This document shows positions 34,607 through 46,533 of a stretch of DNA of 64,000 nt, piece by piece. Numbering within the stretch: the first letter of the stretch is position 1; every line of letters begins with the position of its first letter. Below the pieces are notes generated by a model that saw only the letters and a list, made by a program, of their open reading frames with translations, did not search any database and was not told the origin of the DNA. The position numbers and the translations under genes are program-made. The stretch lies in assembly GCF_022965805.1 (NCBI RefSeq), contig NC_133110.1:28826668-28890667 (forward strand). The letters are read 5' to 3'. The DNA comes from Primulina eburnea. Its lineage: Eukaryota > Streptophyta > Magnoliopsida > Lamiales > Gesneriaceae.

Positions 34607-35830
34607 TGTAGTATCCCGATGCCTAATTTGAGTTAATTATTGGATTAAATATTATTTCGGTGGGATCGGAAGGACCGAACAGGGTTCGGATCGTCCGATC
34701 AGGGTTCGGATCGTCCGAAGACAGGTGGCTGGACACGTGGAAGACATGCAAGGTTCGGATCGTCCGATCAGGGTTCGGATCGTCCGAAGACAGGTGGCTG
34801 GACACGTGGAAGACATGCAGGATTCGGATCGTCCGATCAGGGTTCGGATCGTCCGAAGTGTGCCGGATCGGATCGTCCGAAGTGGATCGGATCTACCGAT
34901 CGTTGTCTATAAATAGAGGCGCGAGGCTTCATTTGTTACTCGCCAATTCCGAGTGTTCCAGAGCGTTTTAGTCGTTTCTGATGGGTTTCTAGTCTTTTCC
35001 CGAGGTTTAGGCACTAGCGGGGAGCTACTGGTTTTGTAGCGGAGTTGTGCTCTAGTTGGGAGCTAGCGGCATCAGTGGTCTGACTACGGACGCAGGCTTG
35101 ATTCTAGGGCTGATTGCTAGGATCTACTGGTTTGAGGTACGAAAGTACTATCCGAGATAGCAGGATTGAGTATACTTTGCTATGTGTTGCATGTTTATAT
35201 GTTGCATTATTATCTGTCATATGATGCATGGTTTATTATGCGGCATTTGCATAATCATGTTGAGCCTGATTATCTTTGAGATAGCCTGTTGAGAGGGTGC
35301 TCAGCCCTCGTTTGTTGTGGATGGTTGGACCCCGTTGGCCGACGGTGGTCAGGTCACCGGTATATCCACAGGTTTATTTTGGTATGGGAACCACCTCCTG
35401 GTGCGACGGCGCAGAGTGCTACATACCTTGACGTCATTTACCGGAGCAGTATTTCGTTATACCCAGATCCTGGTATCCAGTACATTTTGCATACATGCAT
35501 GTCATAGTCTTGTATACTCATGCTTTCGGTGCTGAGCGTTTTATGCTCACGTCCTCGGTTTATCTCTGTTTTGGACACCCTATTCGATGGGGCAGGTCTC
35601 AGGTTGGACGGTCCAGGAGGGAGTGGACAGGGAGCTGGCAGAGGTTGACTTGTAGTTATTGGTATTCGTTCTTGGTATTTAGTTCGATCTGGTTGTTTAA
35701 GTATTTTGTACTTACAGATTCGATTGGGTTGTATTACTATTTTTCCGCTGTATTACCTGATTCAGTTTTAAATGTTAATTTTGCATGCTTAAGTTCTGAT
35801 TAGTAGGTGATTCTGGAACGGGTCACTACA
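34607..35830 (+). repeat. 3' LTR of element B
   Basis: 1224 bp, same length as the 5' LTR. Differences noted by eye: G/T in CATCAGTGG(G/T), G/A in ATGGG(A/G)(A/G)CC, T/C before TGTTTTGG, and two in GTATTA(T/C)T(G/A)TTTTTCC. Confidence 0.96.
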
Positions 35831-35835
35831 CAAAA

Positions 35836-38800
35836 GAATCAAGTTTCGAATCAAAGTTTTAAAGGGGGATACAAAGGAAAAGGAAAAGAAGAACATCGAG
35901 GTAAAGCTCCTGCAGTTCAGTCTGAGACGAATAGGCCTTTATGTTTCAAATGCAACAAGCCCCACAAGGGTGAATGTCTCGTAGGGAGCAACAAATGTTA
36001 CAGATGTGGAGGTGCAGGTCACATTGCCATCAACTGCACCCAATCTTCAGGCCGAGGACGAGTCCAAGGGCGCATCTTCTCTTTGACTAAGGAGGGTGTT
36101 AATCCTGATACCTCGGTTATATCAGGTACTATTCAGATTTTAGGCAATGTAGCCCTTACTTTAATTGATACTGGAGCTACACATTCTTTTATGTCTGAAA
36201 TTTTCATGAGATCGTTGGGTATTGCACCTATATTTGAACCTCTCCAGTTTACTATTATGCTTCCATCGGGAGATGTGATTTGCCCAACAGGTGTGATTAG
36301 AGCTTGTCCTATTCAAGTGAATGAGAGAATTTTGTTTGCTGATCTTATTGTGATTCCTATGATTGAGTTTGATGTGATTTTGGGTATGGATTGGCTATCA
36401 TCGTATCGTGCAGTGATAGATTGTGTTGAAAAGACGGTGCGATTTCCGATAGAAGAAGGTGACAGTAATGTCTTCAAGGGTTCAGGTACTTCGCTTGGCA
36501 CTTCTTTTATTTCTTGCTTGAAGGTGAATAAGATGTTGGTTAAGGGGTGTCAGGGATTTCTGGCGTCAGTAATGGATGTGAGTGAGAAATATAATGTGGA
36601 TGTGAATGGTATTGAAATTGTTCGAGAGTATTCGGATGTCTTTTCCGATGATGTGCCGGGGTTGCCACCCGATAGAGAAGTCGAGTTTGTCATTGATGTT
36701 GTACCTGGTACTGCTCCTATTTCTAAAGCCCCTTATCGAATGGCACCGACTGAAATGAAAGAATTAAAGAACCAATTGCAAGAACTGTTAGATAAGGGCT
36801 TTATTCGACCGAGTTCCTCACCTTGGGGAGCACCCGTATTGTTTGTGAAAAAGAAAGATGGGTCACTACGTTTGTGTATTGACTACCGAGAGATCAACAA
36901 AGTTACAATTAAGAACAAGTATCCTTTGCCCCGAATTGATGATCTTTTTGACCAATTGCAAGGGGCAACAGTATTTTCCAAGATTGATTTGCGATCGGGT
37001 TATCACCAATTGAAAGAGAAAGAAGACGACATACCTAAGACTGCTTTTCGAACTAGGTATGGTCATTATGAATTTTTGGTTATGTCTTTCGGGTTAACGA
37101 ATGCACCGTCAGTTTTTATGGATCTTATGAATCGAGTCTTCAAGTCTTATTTGGACAGTTTCGTCATTGTATTTATTGATGATATTTTGGTTTATTCGAA
37201 GACTCGAGAACTTCATCGAGAACATTTGAGAACTGTGCTGCAGCAATTGAGGGATAATCAGTTATATGCTAAGTTAAATAAGTGCGAGTTTTGGTTGGAC
37301 CAAGTGACTTTTCTAGGCCATATTGTTTCTAAAGATGGAATTACCGTGGATCCAACAAAGATAGAATCCGTGAAGAAGTGGCCTATTCCGTACGAAGTTT
37401 TCTTGGTTTAGCAGGTTACTATCGTCGTTTCATCGCTGATTTCTCAAAGATAGCCCTGCCGTTGACCACATTGACAAGAAAGACAGTTAAATTTGAATGG
37501 ACAAATGAGTGTCAACAAAGTTTTCAAGAGTTGAAGGATAAATTGACATCGGCTCCAGTGTTGTCACTTCCTGAAGGAGTTGAAGACTTTGTAGTGTTCA
37601 CTGATGCTTCTAAGAAAGGACTTGGTGCTGTATTGATGCAGCGTGGTAATGTAATTGCTTATGCTTCCCGTCAGCTGAAGGATTATGAAAAGAATTATCC
37701 GACTCACGATCTTGAGTTGGCAGCTGTGGTATTCGCTTTGAAGATATGGCGGCATTATTTGTATGGAGTAAAGTGTGAGATTTTCTCAGATCATAAAAGC
37801 CTTAAATATCTGTTTACTCAGAAGGAATTGAACATGCATCAGAGGAGATGGTTGGAACTTGTTAAGGATTATGATTGCACTATCAGTTACCACCCTGGGA
37901 AAGCGAATGTAGTTGCAGATGCACTGAGTCGGAAATCAGGAGTTGTGTTGAGTTCTATGATTCAAAAACCTTTATTGTTGGACTTGCAAAGGAATGAGAT
38001 CGCCTTGGTCGAGAAAGGTACGATAGCTCGACTTTCAGCTTTGGTGATTCGCCCTACTTTGAATGACAGGATTAAAGTTGGACAACAGCATGATAAGAAA
38101 TTGTTGGAAATGAGATCTAAGGCTGAGCAAAAAGGAAATTCTGAGTTTGGTTTAAATAGTGATGGGTTGATGACCTTCAGAGGTCGAATATGTGTTCCCA
38201 TCGGTGATGATATTCGACGAGATATTTTGATTGAGGCGCATACCGCACCATATTCGATTCATCCAGGTAATACCAAGATGTACCAAGATCTTCGTCGACT
38301 TTTCTGGTGGCCAGGTATGAAGAAGGATATTGCGTTGTATATTTCTGAATGCCTAACATGTCAGCAGGTTAAGATTGAGCACCAAAGACCTGCAGGATTG
38401 TTGCAGTCATTGCCGATACCTCAGTGGAAATGAGAACATATCACAATGGACTTTGTTGTCGGACTTCCAAGGATGCAGAAAGGTTATAATTCGATTTGGG
38501 TCATTGTTGATCGTTTGACCAAGTCATCGCATTTTCTTCCTGTCAAGACTACTTATTCGATGAATCAGTATGCCGATGCTTATGTTCAAGAGATTGTTAG
38601 ACTTCATGGGATACCAGTGTGAATTGTTTCTGATCGTGATCCAAGATTTACATCTGAAATCTGGAAGAGTTTACATAGAGTTTTGGGTACAAAGTTGGCC
38701 TTCAGTACGGCTTATCATCCTCAGAGCGACGGACAATCAGAACGAGTTATTCAGATTCTCGAGGACATGTTAAGAGCTTGCATTATTGATTTTCCTGGAA

Positions 38801-39489
38801 GTTGGGATTTGAAGCTGCCTCTTGTGGAATTCACATATAATAACAGCTATCAGTCCTCGATTGGCATGGCACCTTATGAAGCTTTGTATGGGAGAAAGTG
38901 TCGTTCACCTTTGTTTTGGGATAAAGTAGGTGAAAGAAAGATGTTAGGACCAGAGTTGGTTCAACAAATGGTTGATGTTGTAGCATTGATTCGAGAAAGA
39001 ATGAAAACTGCGCAATCTCGACAGAAAATCTATGCAGATGTTCGAAGAAGACCTTTGGCATTCGAGGTAGGTGATCACGTGTTTGTTAAGATAGCTCCTC
39101 TCAAGGGAGTTATGAGATTCGGGAAGAAAGGGAAGTTGAGTCCTCGTTTTATTGGACCTTTCGAGATTCTTGATAGGATTGGTGAGCGAGCTTATCGATT
39201 GGCCTTGCCTCCGGATTTGGATAAAGTACATAATGTATTTCATGTCTCAATGCTTCGTAAATATGTGTCGAATCCAATTCATGTACTTCGTCACGAACCA
39301 CTAGAATTAATGCCAAATTTAAGTTATCATGAACGGCCGGTGCAAATATTGGATCGAAAGGTTAAAGTTCTTAGAAACCAAGAAATTGGGATAGTGAAGG
39401 TGTTATGGAGTAATCATATCATTGAAGAAGCAACATGGGAACCCGAGGAAGAAATGAAGCAACGTTATCCTGAATTGTTTACGTCTTGA
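35836..39489 (+). pseudogene. Element A gag 3' part and pol, broken
   Basis: It opens with the rejoined gag, zinc knuckle [14 protein letters not shown] and protease [10 protein letters not shown] (about 36160-36185). RT is open with [19 protein letters not shown] and FIDD at about 37172-37183. Near 37385 a deletion with frameshift removes the link between WPIP and [13 protein letters not shown]. RNase H ([15 protein letters not shown]) and the integrase finger follow in the new frame. A TGA (38431-38433) replaces the Trp of QWKWEH and a second TGA lies at 38620-38622. The integrase core and the chromodomain-like end [19 protein letters not shown] close it. Intact relatives in this window are B and, in part, C. 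Confidence 0.9.
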
Positions 39490-39517
39490 GGTAAATTTCG
39501 GGGACGAAATTTTTATA

Positions 39518-39530
39518 AGGGGAGGAGAAT
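39518..39530 (+). other. Polypurine tract of element A
   Basis: AGGGGAGGAGAAT immediately before the 3' LTR. Confidence 0.85.
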
Positions 39531-41480
39531 TGTAATAGCCGATCATTCATTTCTTTTATTATGAATTACGGTATTATATGGTGATGGTTTATGGCTTAAC
39601 ATTATGATATGAATGGTAATGAATGTTATAGAATGGAATAGATATTAAAGGGTAGAATAGAATGTTGAATTTGAGTTAAATAGGTAATGGAAGTGCTTTT
39701 ACGGTATGAAAATGTGGCAGTAGTTGTGATTTTTAGCATAATGTTTCGTATATTGATCCAATTGATGTGAGGCTACTTTCATTAGAAAGATAAGACATAA
39801 GACTATAACTTTGACGTTTTGCGTTTTGTTCAAATCATTGTGGAAGATAGGCCAAAAGCGCTCCGAAGTGTGTCGTGCGTTTCGTCGTTCCTCTAGTGAC
39901 ACATGTTGGGAGATTTAGCATAACTTTTTACTCAGACCTCCAAATGACCTGAAACCAGTGGGAGATGCAAGAAAAGACATAGAGCTACAACTTTCTAGTT
40001 TACCATTTTTCCAAATTATGAAGGAAAGAGGCGTTTCGGAGGCGATCTTTGAGGAGGCTGTGCGCAGAGCGGCGCCCGAGCGGTAAGAAACTACCGTCCG
40101 ATCGCCATTGGTTCTGAAATTTTGTGTTTCGGACAGTATGGTCCGCGCTAGGGCGGTAATATATGACCGCCCGAGCGCCCAGTACAGTACAACAGCGTGT
40201 TTTGGTGTTTGGGAAGGCATAAAATCGAATGAGACACAATTTTTACTCATTTCCCTTCTCCTTCTCTTCTCTCCATCGACTTGGAAGATAGGGTTTCTCA
40301 TTTTCTTCTTTGGATACCTTTGATTCAAGCTTGTAGTTGGATAATTGAAGTGAGAAGAAGTTTATTTTGGGTCCAAGGAGATAAAGTAAGCTTGTGGCTT
40401 TAGTTATTGTTGGATTTTAGTGTTGGGGAAATTATGGAACTTATACTTGTGTTGATTTTATGGGTTTATTGGTATGATTAGTTGATTATTGAGTTGTTAA
40501 TGGTATTATTATTGATATTGTGTTGTAGGAATCCCTCAAGACTTAGCAAGCACTTGTGTATTGGGTTGTAAGTAGACTTTTCCTTTGAATGCATCTTATG
40601 AACTATGTATATGTTAAATGGTGTTTTAAATGATGTTAGCTCCTTTAAATCATTGATTATATATATGGTATGTATTGATATGTTCAAAAGAAATGGAATT
40701 GAAGCCAAAGGGCAAAATAAAGGAGCTAAGGTTTTAGCACGCACACCACGTGTTTGATTAAATGTTTCAATGAATGTTTTTATGGCTTGATGGTTATATG
40801 ATATTGTGGTGTTACCTATGGTAATTCTAAACCCACTTGACTGAAGTTGATCAACATAATGACATGTACTGTGACTGATTTTGACTGAGACGTACATGTG
40901 TACCATTGATTGATGATCTATCAATGCCATACAAATGAAAAGAAATTAATTGTGCTATAGATGCCATCTTATAATTGTTATGTATGTATTTTATTGATTG
41001 ATGGCATATCATGGTAAAGAAATGATACGGATTCTTCCATTGCACTATGGTATATGTATTTGTTATTTAAAGGTCTACTGCTGAGTTTTATAACTCATGT
41101 CAGTTATGTTCATGAGATGCAGATGCAGGTAAACGGGATTGATACAGCGTGGTGTCAAGACAGAAGAAGGAAATGTGCCAAGCTTGGAGGAAGGGTGAAG
41201 GATTATTTTGGTTATGGATGGATAAGAAAGTATTTTGTTTTGTGATGGTTGAAGTTGGCTATTATATTTTGTTGTAAAGCATTTGGTATATTTTTATTTT
41301 GGGGAGTTTAATTTGTCTCAAATATTTTGGTAATCACAGGTTCTACTTTTTTATGTGTATATTGTTATGTTTAGTTGCGATAATTCTATTGTGTTTTGGT
41401 TTTATTTCTTGAGGTAGGTTATGAGTTCTTTTTATGGGGAAACTTTACCAAAATTTTTAAAGATCATATATCCTCCAAGT
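39531..41480 (+). repeat. 3' LTR of element A, lacking its last ~65 bp at this place
   Basis: It matches the 5' LTR with scattered substitutions up to TATCCTCCAAG, then switches abruptly to an earlier LTR position (TTTTGACTGAG). It carries the same dyads (40071-40085/40092-40106, the second arm mutated). Confidence 0.9.
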
Positions 41481-41505
41481 TTTGACTGAGACGTACATGT
41501 GTAAC
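41480..41505 (+). repeat. Start of a repeated A-LTR segment, interrupted by element C
   Basis: 26 bp equivalent to 40879-40904 of the 3' LTR. The segment continues on the other side of C at 54150. Confidence 0.8.
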
Positions 41506-42928
41506 TGTAGAGCCCAATTTCGTACACGTAAAACCCATGCATTTATTTAAATTAGTAAAGCATTTAATTTATTTTAAAGGAGTTTAGTCATGCATAATTC
41601 ATTTAAATGCATTATTTTAAAGTATCTACATTTATGTGATGCACGTTAAAATGTCTTTCGAGTTTCATGTTTCAGGCGATCATTCGAGGCGGGATTGAGG
41701 AAAAGACCCGGGGACGATTTTTGGCAATTTAAAGATGGTATCTTATTTTAGTTGAGTTTGAGGGCATTTTCAATTAATTTATTGAATTTTAGCATTTCAA
41801 GTCTAAATCATGTATTTATCAATTTTAAGAGTTTAAAACTTTTAAAATCTAGCATGGTGTGTGTTATATTTTAATTATAGAATTTTATTTAAAAGTTAAT
41901 TGTGAGTTAGTGTTTTAATTAGTAGACAATTATTTTAGTAAACTAAAATTCAGTCTCCTAATTACACTAAAACACACGCCTCACACACACATTACACGCT
42001 TTTACACACACCTGTAACGCCTAAACACACACACACTCTATCATTCAGTTTTTATTATTTTGAGAGAAGAAAACCTAGGGATTCTCCTTCCCTACAGCAG
42101 CCGCCCCATCCCCTTCACGATCCCAGCAAGTTTCGTGAGTTTTTATCGCAAGTTTTAGCGCCACGATCGTCCCGGATCAACCTCGCTTTCATCCCCGCTT
42201 CGATATCGCCGGTTCGGTAACGTTTAATATAAAAAAAGGCACGTATATTCTGTTCTTGCTGTGTCGATCAAGTCATATATTGTATTGCGTTGTTTTTATG
42301 CGTAAAAGTTATGTATGATGTTAGTAGTTTGAGCGGATCATAGATCAGATCAATTTCGAAGGAAAAGTTTTAGATCTAAAACTCGTTTTTGCTGTCTTTT
42401 CAAATACTGCGATTTTTCTGTTCATATTTTGAGAAAACTTTCAACTAGAAAAATGTAGAACTTTTCGATGCCTTCGATTTGACATAAAACTCGAGATTTT
42501 TGGACGAAAAATGAGTGAGTTATGATGTTTTTAGTGAGACTGCTCAAACTGTAATTTTCAGAAAATGTGTTATTGATGTGTTTCTTGAAGTTTTACGTTG
42601 CAGGCTTCGTTGGGGCTCGACGGGTGATCGCCGCTGCACATAGGTACTTCGGTTATGATGTTGGAATGGTCATCGATGTTTTGTTTCGTGTCGATAGGCA
42701 CTAAGATGGTTCTAGAGTCGTAGGAACAATCATTGATGTCCAATTCGTTGTTGTGACGTTGGTTGTGAATTGTTACCCTCGGGGTGATGTTTATGCACTT
42801 GGGTTTGGTATAATACCTTAGTGTTCTAAGAAGTGTCTCGTGGTGACGTTCATAGTCCGAGGAATCGAGTCTAGAAGACTAAGCAAAAACATGTTCAGAA
42901 TCTCGTAAGTTTCGACCGACAGTAGCCA

Positions 42929-43190
42929 CACGGACCTTGCCACGGACCCTGACACGGGGTCCGTGCATTTGTTTTCTCGTGAGTGTCAAATTTGCGCAGA
43001 TACACGGACCTTTACCCGGACCCTGGCACGGGGTCCGTGCCTTCACTTTCTCACAAGTGTCAAAGTTGCGAGTGGACACGGACCCTTACACGAAGGCAGG
43101 CACGGGGTCCGTGCCCCTTTTTCTTTCCGAGTACATCCTTCACCGTAGGTAGACGGACCTGTACACGGACCCGGGTTAGGGGTCCGTGTA
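42929..43190 (+). repeat. Four GC-rich dyad groups in the C LTR
   Basis: Each group carries CACGGACC or a variant, a second CACGGACCC-like arm, about 7 nt, then GGGTCCGTG, so the last two arms pair perfectly in the first group (42941-42949/42957-42965). Groups recur about every 70 bp. Unlike the arrays of A, B and E they lie far into the LTR, probably in the transcribed leader. The 3' LTR repeats them from about 52803. Confidence 0.8.
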
Positions 43191-44917
43191 CACACTGTTT
43201 GGGAAAAATATTATTTTTGGTTTCAAGGTTTGATGCCATGATTTAGAGCAAGGATTAGTAAGGTCATGTCATGGGAAGTTATAGAAGGTTGTGGGGACCC
43301 GGACGCTAATCATATTCTTATCGGGATTTAATTATCAATTAAGATAAAACAAGGTCTAAAAAAATTTTTCGTTTTAAGATATAACTGCGGAAGGTAATGG
43401 AATCTAAATACTATACATGTCTGTATAAAATACATTTCAGTATTAAAGTACAACAAGCTAATTTAAGGTTCAACTACTAAAGTCCAGTAATAAAACCAAA
43501 TCTACTGTAAGTCCAGAATCACCACGCTACACTCGTCTTCTCTCATCATCATCTTGACCCTGATCCAGCCCCACCTGTTGTCATGCACACATACAAAACA
43601 AGACAACAGCCGGATAACTCCGGTGAGAAATAAATCCCAGTATAAAACATGGTAAACATGTATATACATAAAATAATTCATGAAACATGCTGTCACGAAT
43701 AAAATCAAAACATTAGATTTCATAAGCTATGAAATCTAATCACAACAAGCATGCACTTCAAATCAGCTAAACATGCATATAAACAATCTAAATCATACAA
43801 ACATGCTATCATAACTGAAAGTAATAATGATGGGTCCCATGATCTAGGAGCCACATCCATATGAGCATGCAGTCCTAATCAAATAATGTCTAGACTCGAC
43901 TCAACTATAACTCTAGGGATCCCGGGGTGAATAAGACGTCACTGGCTGTCACCTACCCAACCAATCGTGGTGCTGTACGTCTTATTCCTAGACTTCGACC
44001 TGATCTGTATCCACATCTACAATAGGGGAGGTGATCTTCCCCTAAGCTGAGATATCGCCGAACGTCTAGAGTCTGCCTGATCTCCAGACTGTCCTATCTT
44101 AATGCATGAATAACAATTTATCATCATAACATAATCATATAAAACATAACAAGAGTATAGTATGTGATTTAGTGGGCAACTCAACGCGATCTCAATTGAG
44201 TTGTTCTTCCCGGATATCACATGAATTATACATTTGTCGTCCCCGTCTGATGAAGACGAAGTCTCGAAGTCGAATTTGTCCATATCTGATCTGAAATGAC
44301 AATAACCAATACACTGTATCAATGTATAATCCAATTCAAAATCTGTCTGGTCAATATCTGAATAAACTACAATCTGATTCATATCAACCATATTACAAGA
44401 TAACAGAAACCAAGACTGAATCTGATCAATCTGTACCAACTGATGTTTGGACGGCATAACAATACAGTCTTGTAACCCCGTCAGTCTTAACATCACAATT
44501 ATAATACCAGAATTCCTAATAAATCTCAGTACATTCTATAACTTCAGTATCTGTACACTTTAAAATGAATAACAGCATAATTCTGATAGCAATCTCAATC
44601 AATCAACTCTAAAATTCATAACAATACCATAACCAGTCTATTTCTAAATCTGACTTCGATTCTATAATATCTACGGTAGTAGAAACACCATATCCGAATC
44701 ATATTCAATTCTAACAACATCATAAAATCAAATCTCGTCTAAACGTAATAAAACTTACATCCTTGTGTAGCCTGCGTTGATAGTAACACAGTACGGAAGT
44801 CGGATTTCAATTCAGATAGACGGTTTACTCGCAAATCAATTTAAGAAAATAAGAACGAAGCTTTTTCCCTCAAAACCGATTTCTTCTCTCCAACAATTCT
44901 GAGAAATTTCGATTCTT

Positions 44918-44924
<7 letters not shown>

Positions 44925-44968
<44 letters not shown>
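44925..44968 (-). repeat. (AT)n tract in LTR E
   Basis: About 22 AT units, lying downstream of the palindrome array on the element strand, where a TATA box would be expected. Confidence 0.85.
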
Positions 44969-44971
<3 letters not shown>

Positions 44972-45016
44972 TCATGCATGCAAGACAAGTGGCGTACTTC
45001 TTCACGCAGCACGTCT

Positions 45017-45295
45017 CGCGCATATGCGCGGCCACTACTCGCGCATATGCGCGAGACCTACTGGCGAAAATGCTACTCGCGCATATGCGCCATTAATTCC
45101 GCGCATATGCGCCACCCCTTCTGGCCCTCCCGCGCATATGCGCCACTCTACTCGCGCATATGCGCCACTGGTTCTGGCCTTGCCGCGCATGTGCGCGCAC
45201 TTACACCGCGCATGTGCGCCAAACTTTCTGGATTTCTCCCTTGGCTTCTCGCATGGCTCGCGCATATGCGCGTACACTTCTCGCGCATATGCGCG
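45017..45295 (-). promoter_or_regulatory. Ten palindromes CGCGC(ATA/ATG)TGCGC in five pairs in LTR E
   Basis: Palindrome starts: 45017/45040, 45078/45100, 45131/45153, 45184/45207 and 45259/45282. Starts within each pair are 22-23 bp apart. Eight are CGCGCATATGCGC and two (the fourth pair) CGCGCATGTGCGC. The sequences between pairs vary, so the pair is the conserved unit. Confidence 0.88.
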
Positions 45296-45690
45296 AGACC
45301 TTCGAGTCACGCACACGCAATATTCTTCCTTTCAAAATCTAACAAGAACGCGTCCCGTCTATAATTATCTTGATTAATTCAATAAATCATTCCGAATTAA
45401 TCTCCGATTACAGGAATCATATCCAAATCATTTCAGATTACGGTAATTAAATTCTCGGGCATTACAAAGGTCCTAAGATATGATCGAGCTTGAGAGTAAG
45501 TATAATTTTTCTACGTCTAAGCTATGCAAGTTAAGTATGAAATTCATGTTAGTATGTCGCAGCGACGGCCCCAGTAGAAGTCCAACGAATCCCTCAACGC
45601 CAAGTAAGTATGAATGACGTGCAAAGGAAATGTTTTAAGTTTCGAGGTATGCTAATTGTCTTGTGACCAAAGAAAGTTAGGATTGGAAAG

Positions 45691-45805
45691 CGTTAAATCA
45701 TGAACGGGGACCAATCCGCCCGTTAAATTATGAACGGGTTAGATCGTGGTTGTGAAGCGTTAAATTATGAACGTGGATCAACTGGCCTGTTAAATTATGA
45801 ACAGG
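45691..45805 (+). repeat. Array of small hairpins in the C LTR
   Basis: Four units with loop AAAT(T/C)ATG. The second (45719-45738) has arms CCCGTT/AACGGG and the fourth (45786-45805) CCTGTT/AACAGG, so the arms changed together; the first and third keep shorter stems. The 3' LTR repeats the array from about 53383. Confidence 0.7.
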
Positions 45806-46454
45806 GATCTTATGTATGCGGCAGTGGATACGTCCCTGTCAGCCCAGTACTGTGGTGTGTCTGATCAGGCGTTTATCATGTTAAGGGTCACTTGCTTTGA
45901 AACATCCTCTACGTAAAATTATGCAGCCAAGTACGTGAAGTATGATAGCATGTTTAAGAAAAGTTTATGATCATGGCACGTCGCAGTATGTATGTTCAAG
46001 TTCAAGTTTATTTCAAGTTGAAGTTTATGCAAGTTCAATTTAAAGTTATGTATGTCCTATATTAAAGATGCATGCGATTTTATTATGTAGTACTCGTTAT
46101 TTCCAGTTTATACGTGTTGAGTCTTTAGACTCACTAGACTTGATCGATGCAGGTGAGTACGATGAACAGGAGACAGGAGGTGGCGACCAAGGGGCAGGCT
46201 TGGGCTGAGCGGCAGGCTAAACCCGAGGACCGCAAGTTTATGTTTTTAAGCACAGTTTTAAATACTCTGAATTTTTATGATTTGAATGTGAGATGTTTTG
46301 AGACAGCGTTCTTTTAGCAACTTTTTAATTGGTGATGGATTATTTTAAAAATATTTTTATGAATGTTGGGTGACGGCCGTATGGATGTTTTTATTTAATA
46401 AAATTTTTAATTTTTCCGCAAATTTCAAGTAGGAAAAGTACGGTACGTTACAGT

Positions 46455-46466
46455 TGGTATCAGAGC
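46455..46466 (+). other. Primer-binding site of element C
   Basis: TGGTATCAGAGC, initiator-Met type, 2 nt after the LTR. Confidence 0.93.
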
Positions 46467-46533
46467 GGTGTTCTTGTAAAGGGTTACGCCTACTGCCAGT
46501 CGCAAGAAGCTCACAAGGTCACACCTCAAGTCT

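Larger units (their letters stand above)
28731..35830 (+). mobile_element. Young, intact Ty3/gypsy chromovirus-like element B
   Basis: 7100 bp with two 1224-bp LTRs that differ at about five positions by eye, a perfect 5-bp target duplication CAAAA (28726-28730 and 35831-35835), a primer site, a polypurine tract and one unbroken gag-pol frame. All parts needed for an autonomous chromovirus are visible. It sits in the gag of element A and is the youngest dated layer of the nest. Confidence 0.97.
43290..45466 (-). mobile_element. Solo LTR E inside the 5' LTR of C
   Basis: 2177 bp, TGTGGGGACCCGGACGCTAA at the left and CGGGCATTACA at the right, flanked by AAGGT (43285-43289 and 45467-45471). The 3' LTR of C has AAGGT once and no insert. 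There is no internal region, so it is a solo LTR left by recombination between two LTRs. The ends resemble D1's LTR closely, so E is a related family in the same orientation. Confidence 0.93.
41506..46452 (+). repeat. 5' LTR of element C, split by solo LTR E
   Basis: 4947 bp including E. It holds the CACGGACC triads (42929-43190), an array of small hairpins (about 45691-45805), the motif GCCCAGTACTGT (about 45841) shared with G and H, the hairpin TGAGTCTTTAGACTCA (46118-46133), GCAGGTGAG and TTCCGC. Confidence 0.92.

Noticed and set aside
45017..45295. A CRISPR-like array
   Set aside because: The units are palindromes with irregular spacers in a plant LTR; there are no cas genes and the context is eukaryotic.
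44978..45377. Open frames with repeated RAYAR/AHMRE words
   Set aside because: They are translations of the CGCGCATATGCGC palindromes in LTR E, in several frames and on both strands.
43290..45466. E as a complete element or MITE
   Set aside because: It has LTR-type ends matching D1's LTR, a 5-bp duplication and no internal region, which is a solo LTR.
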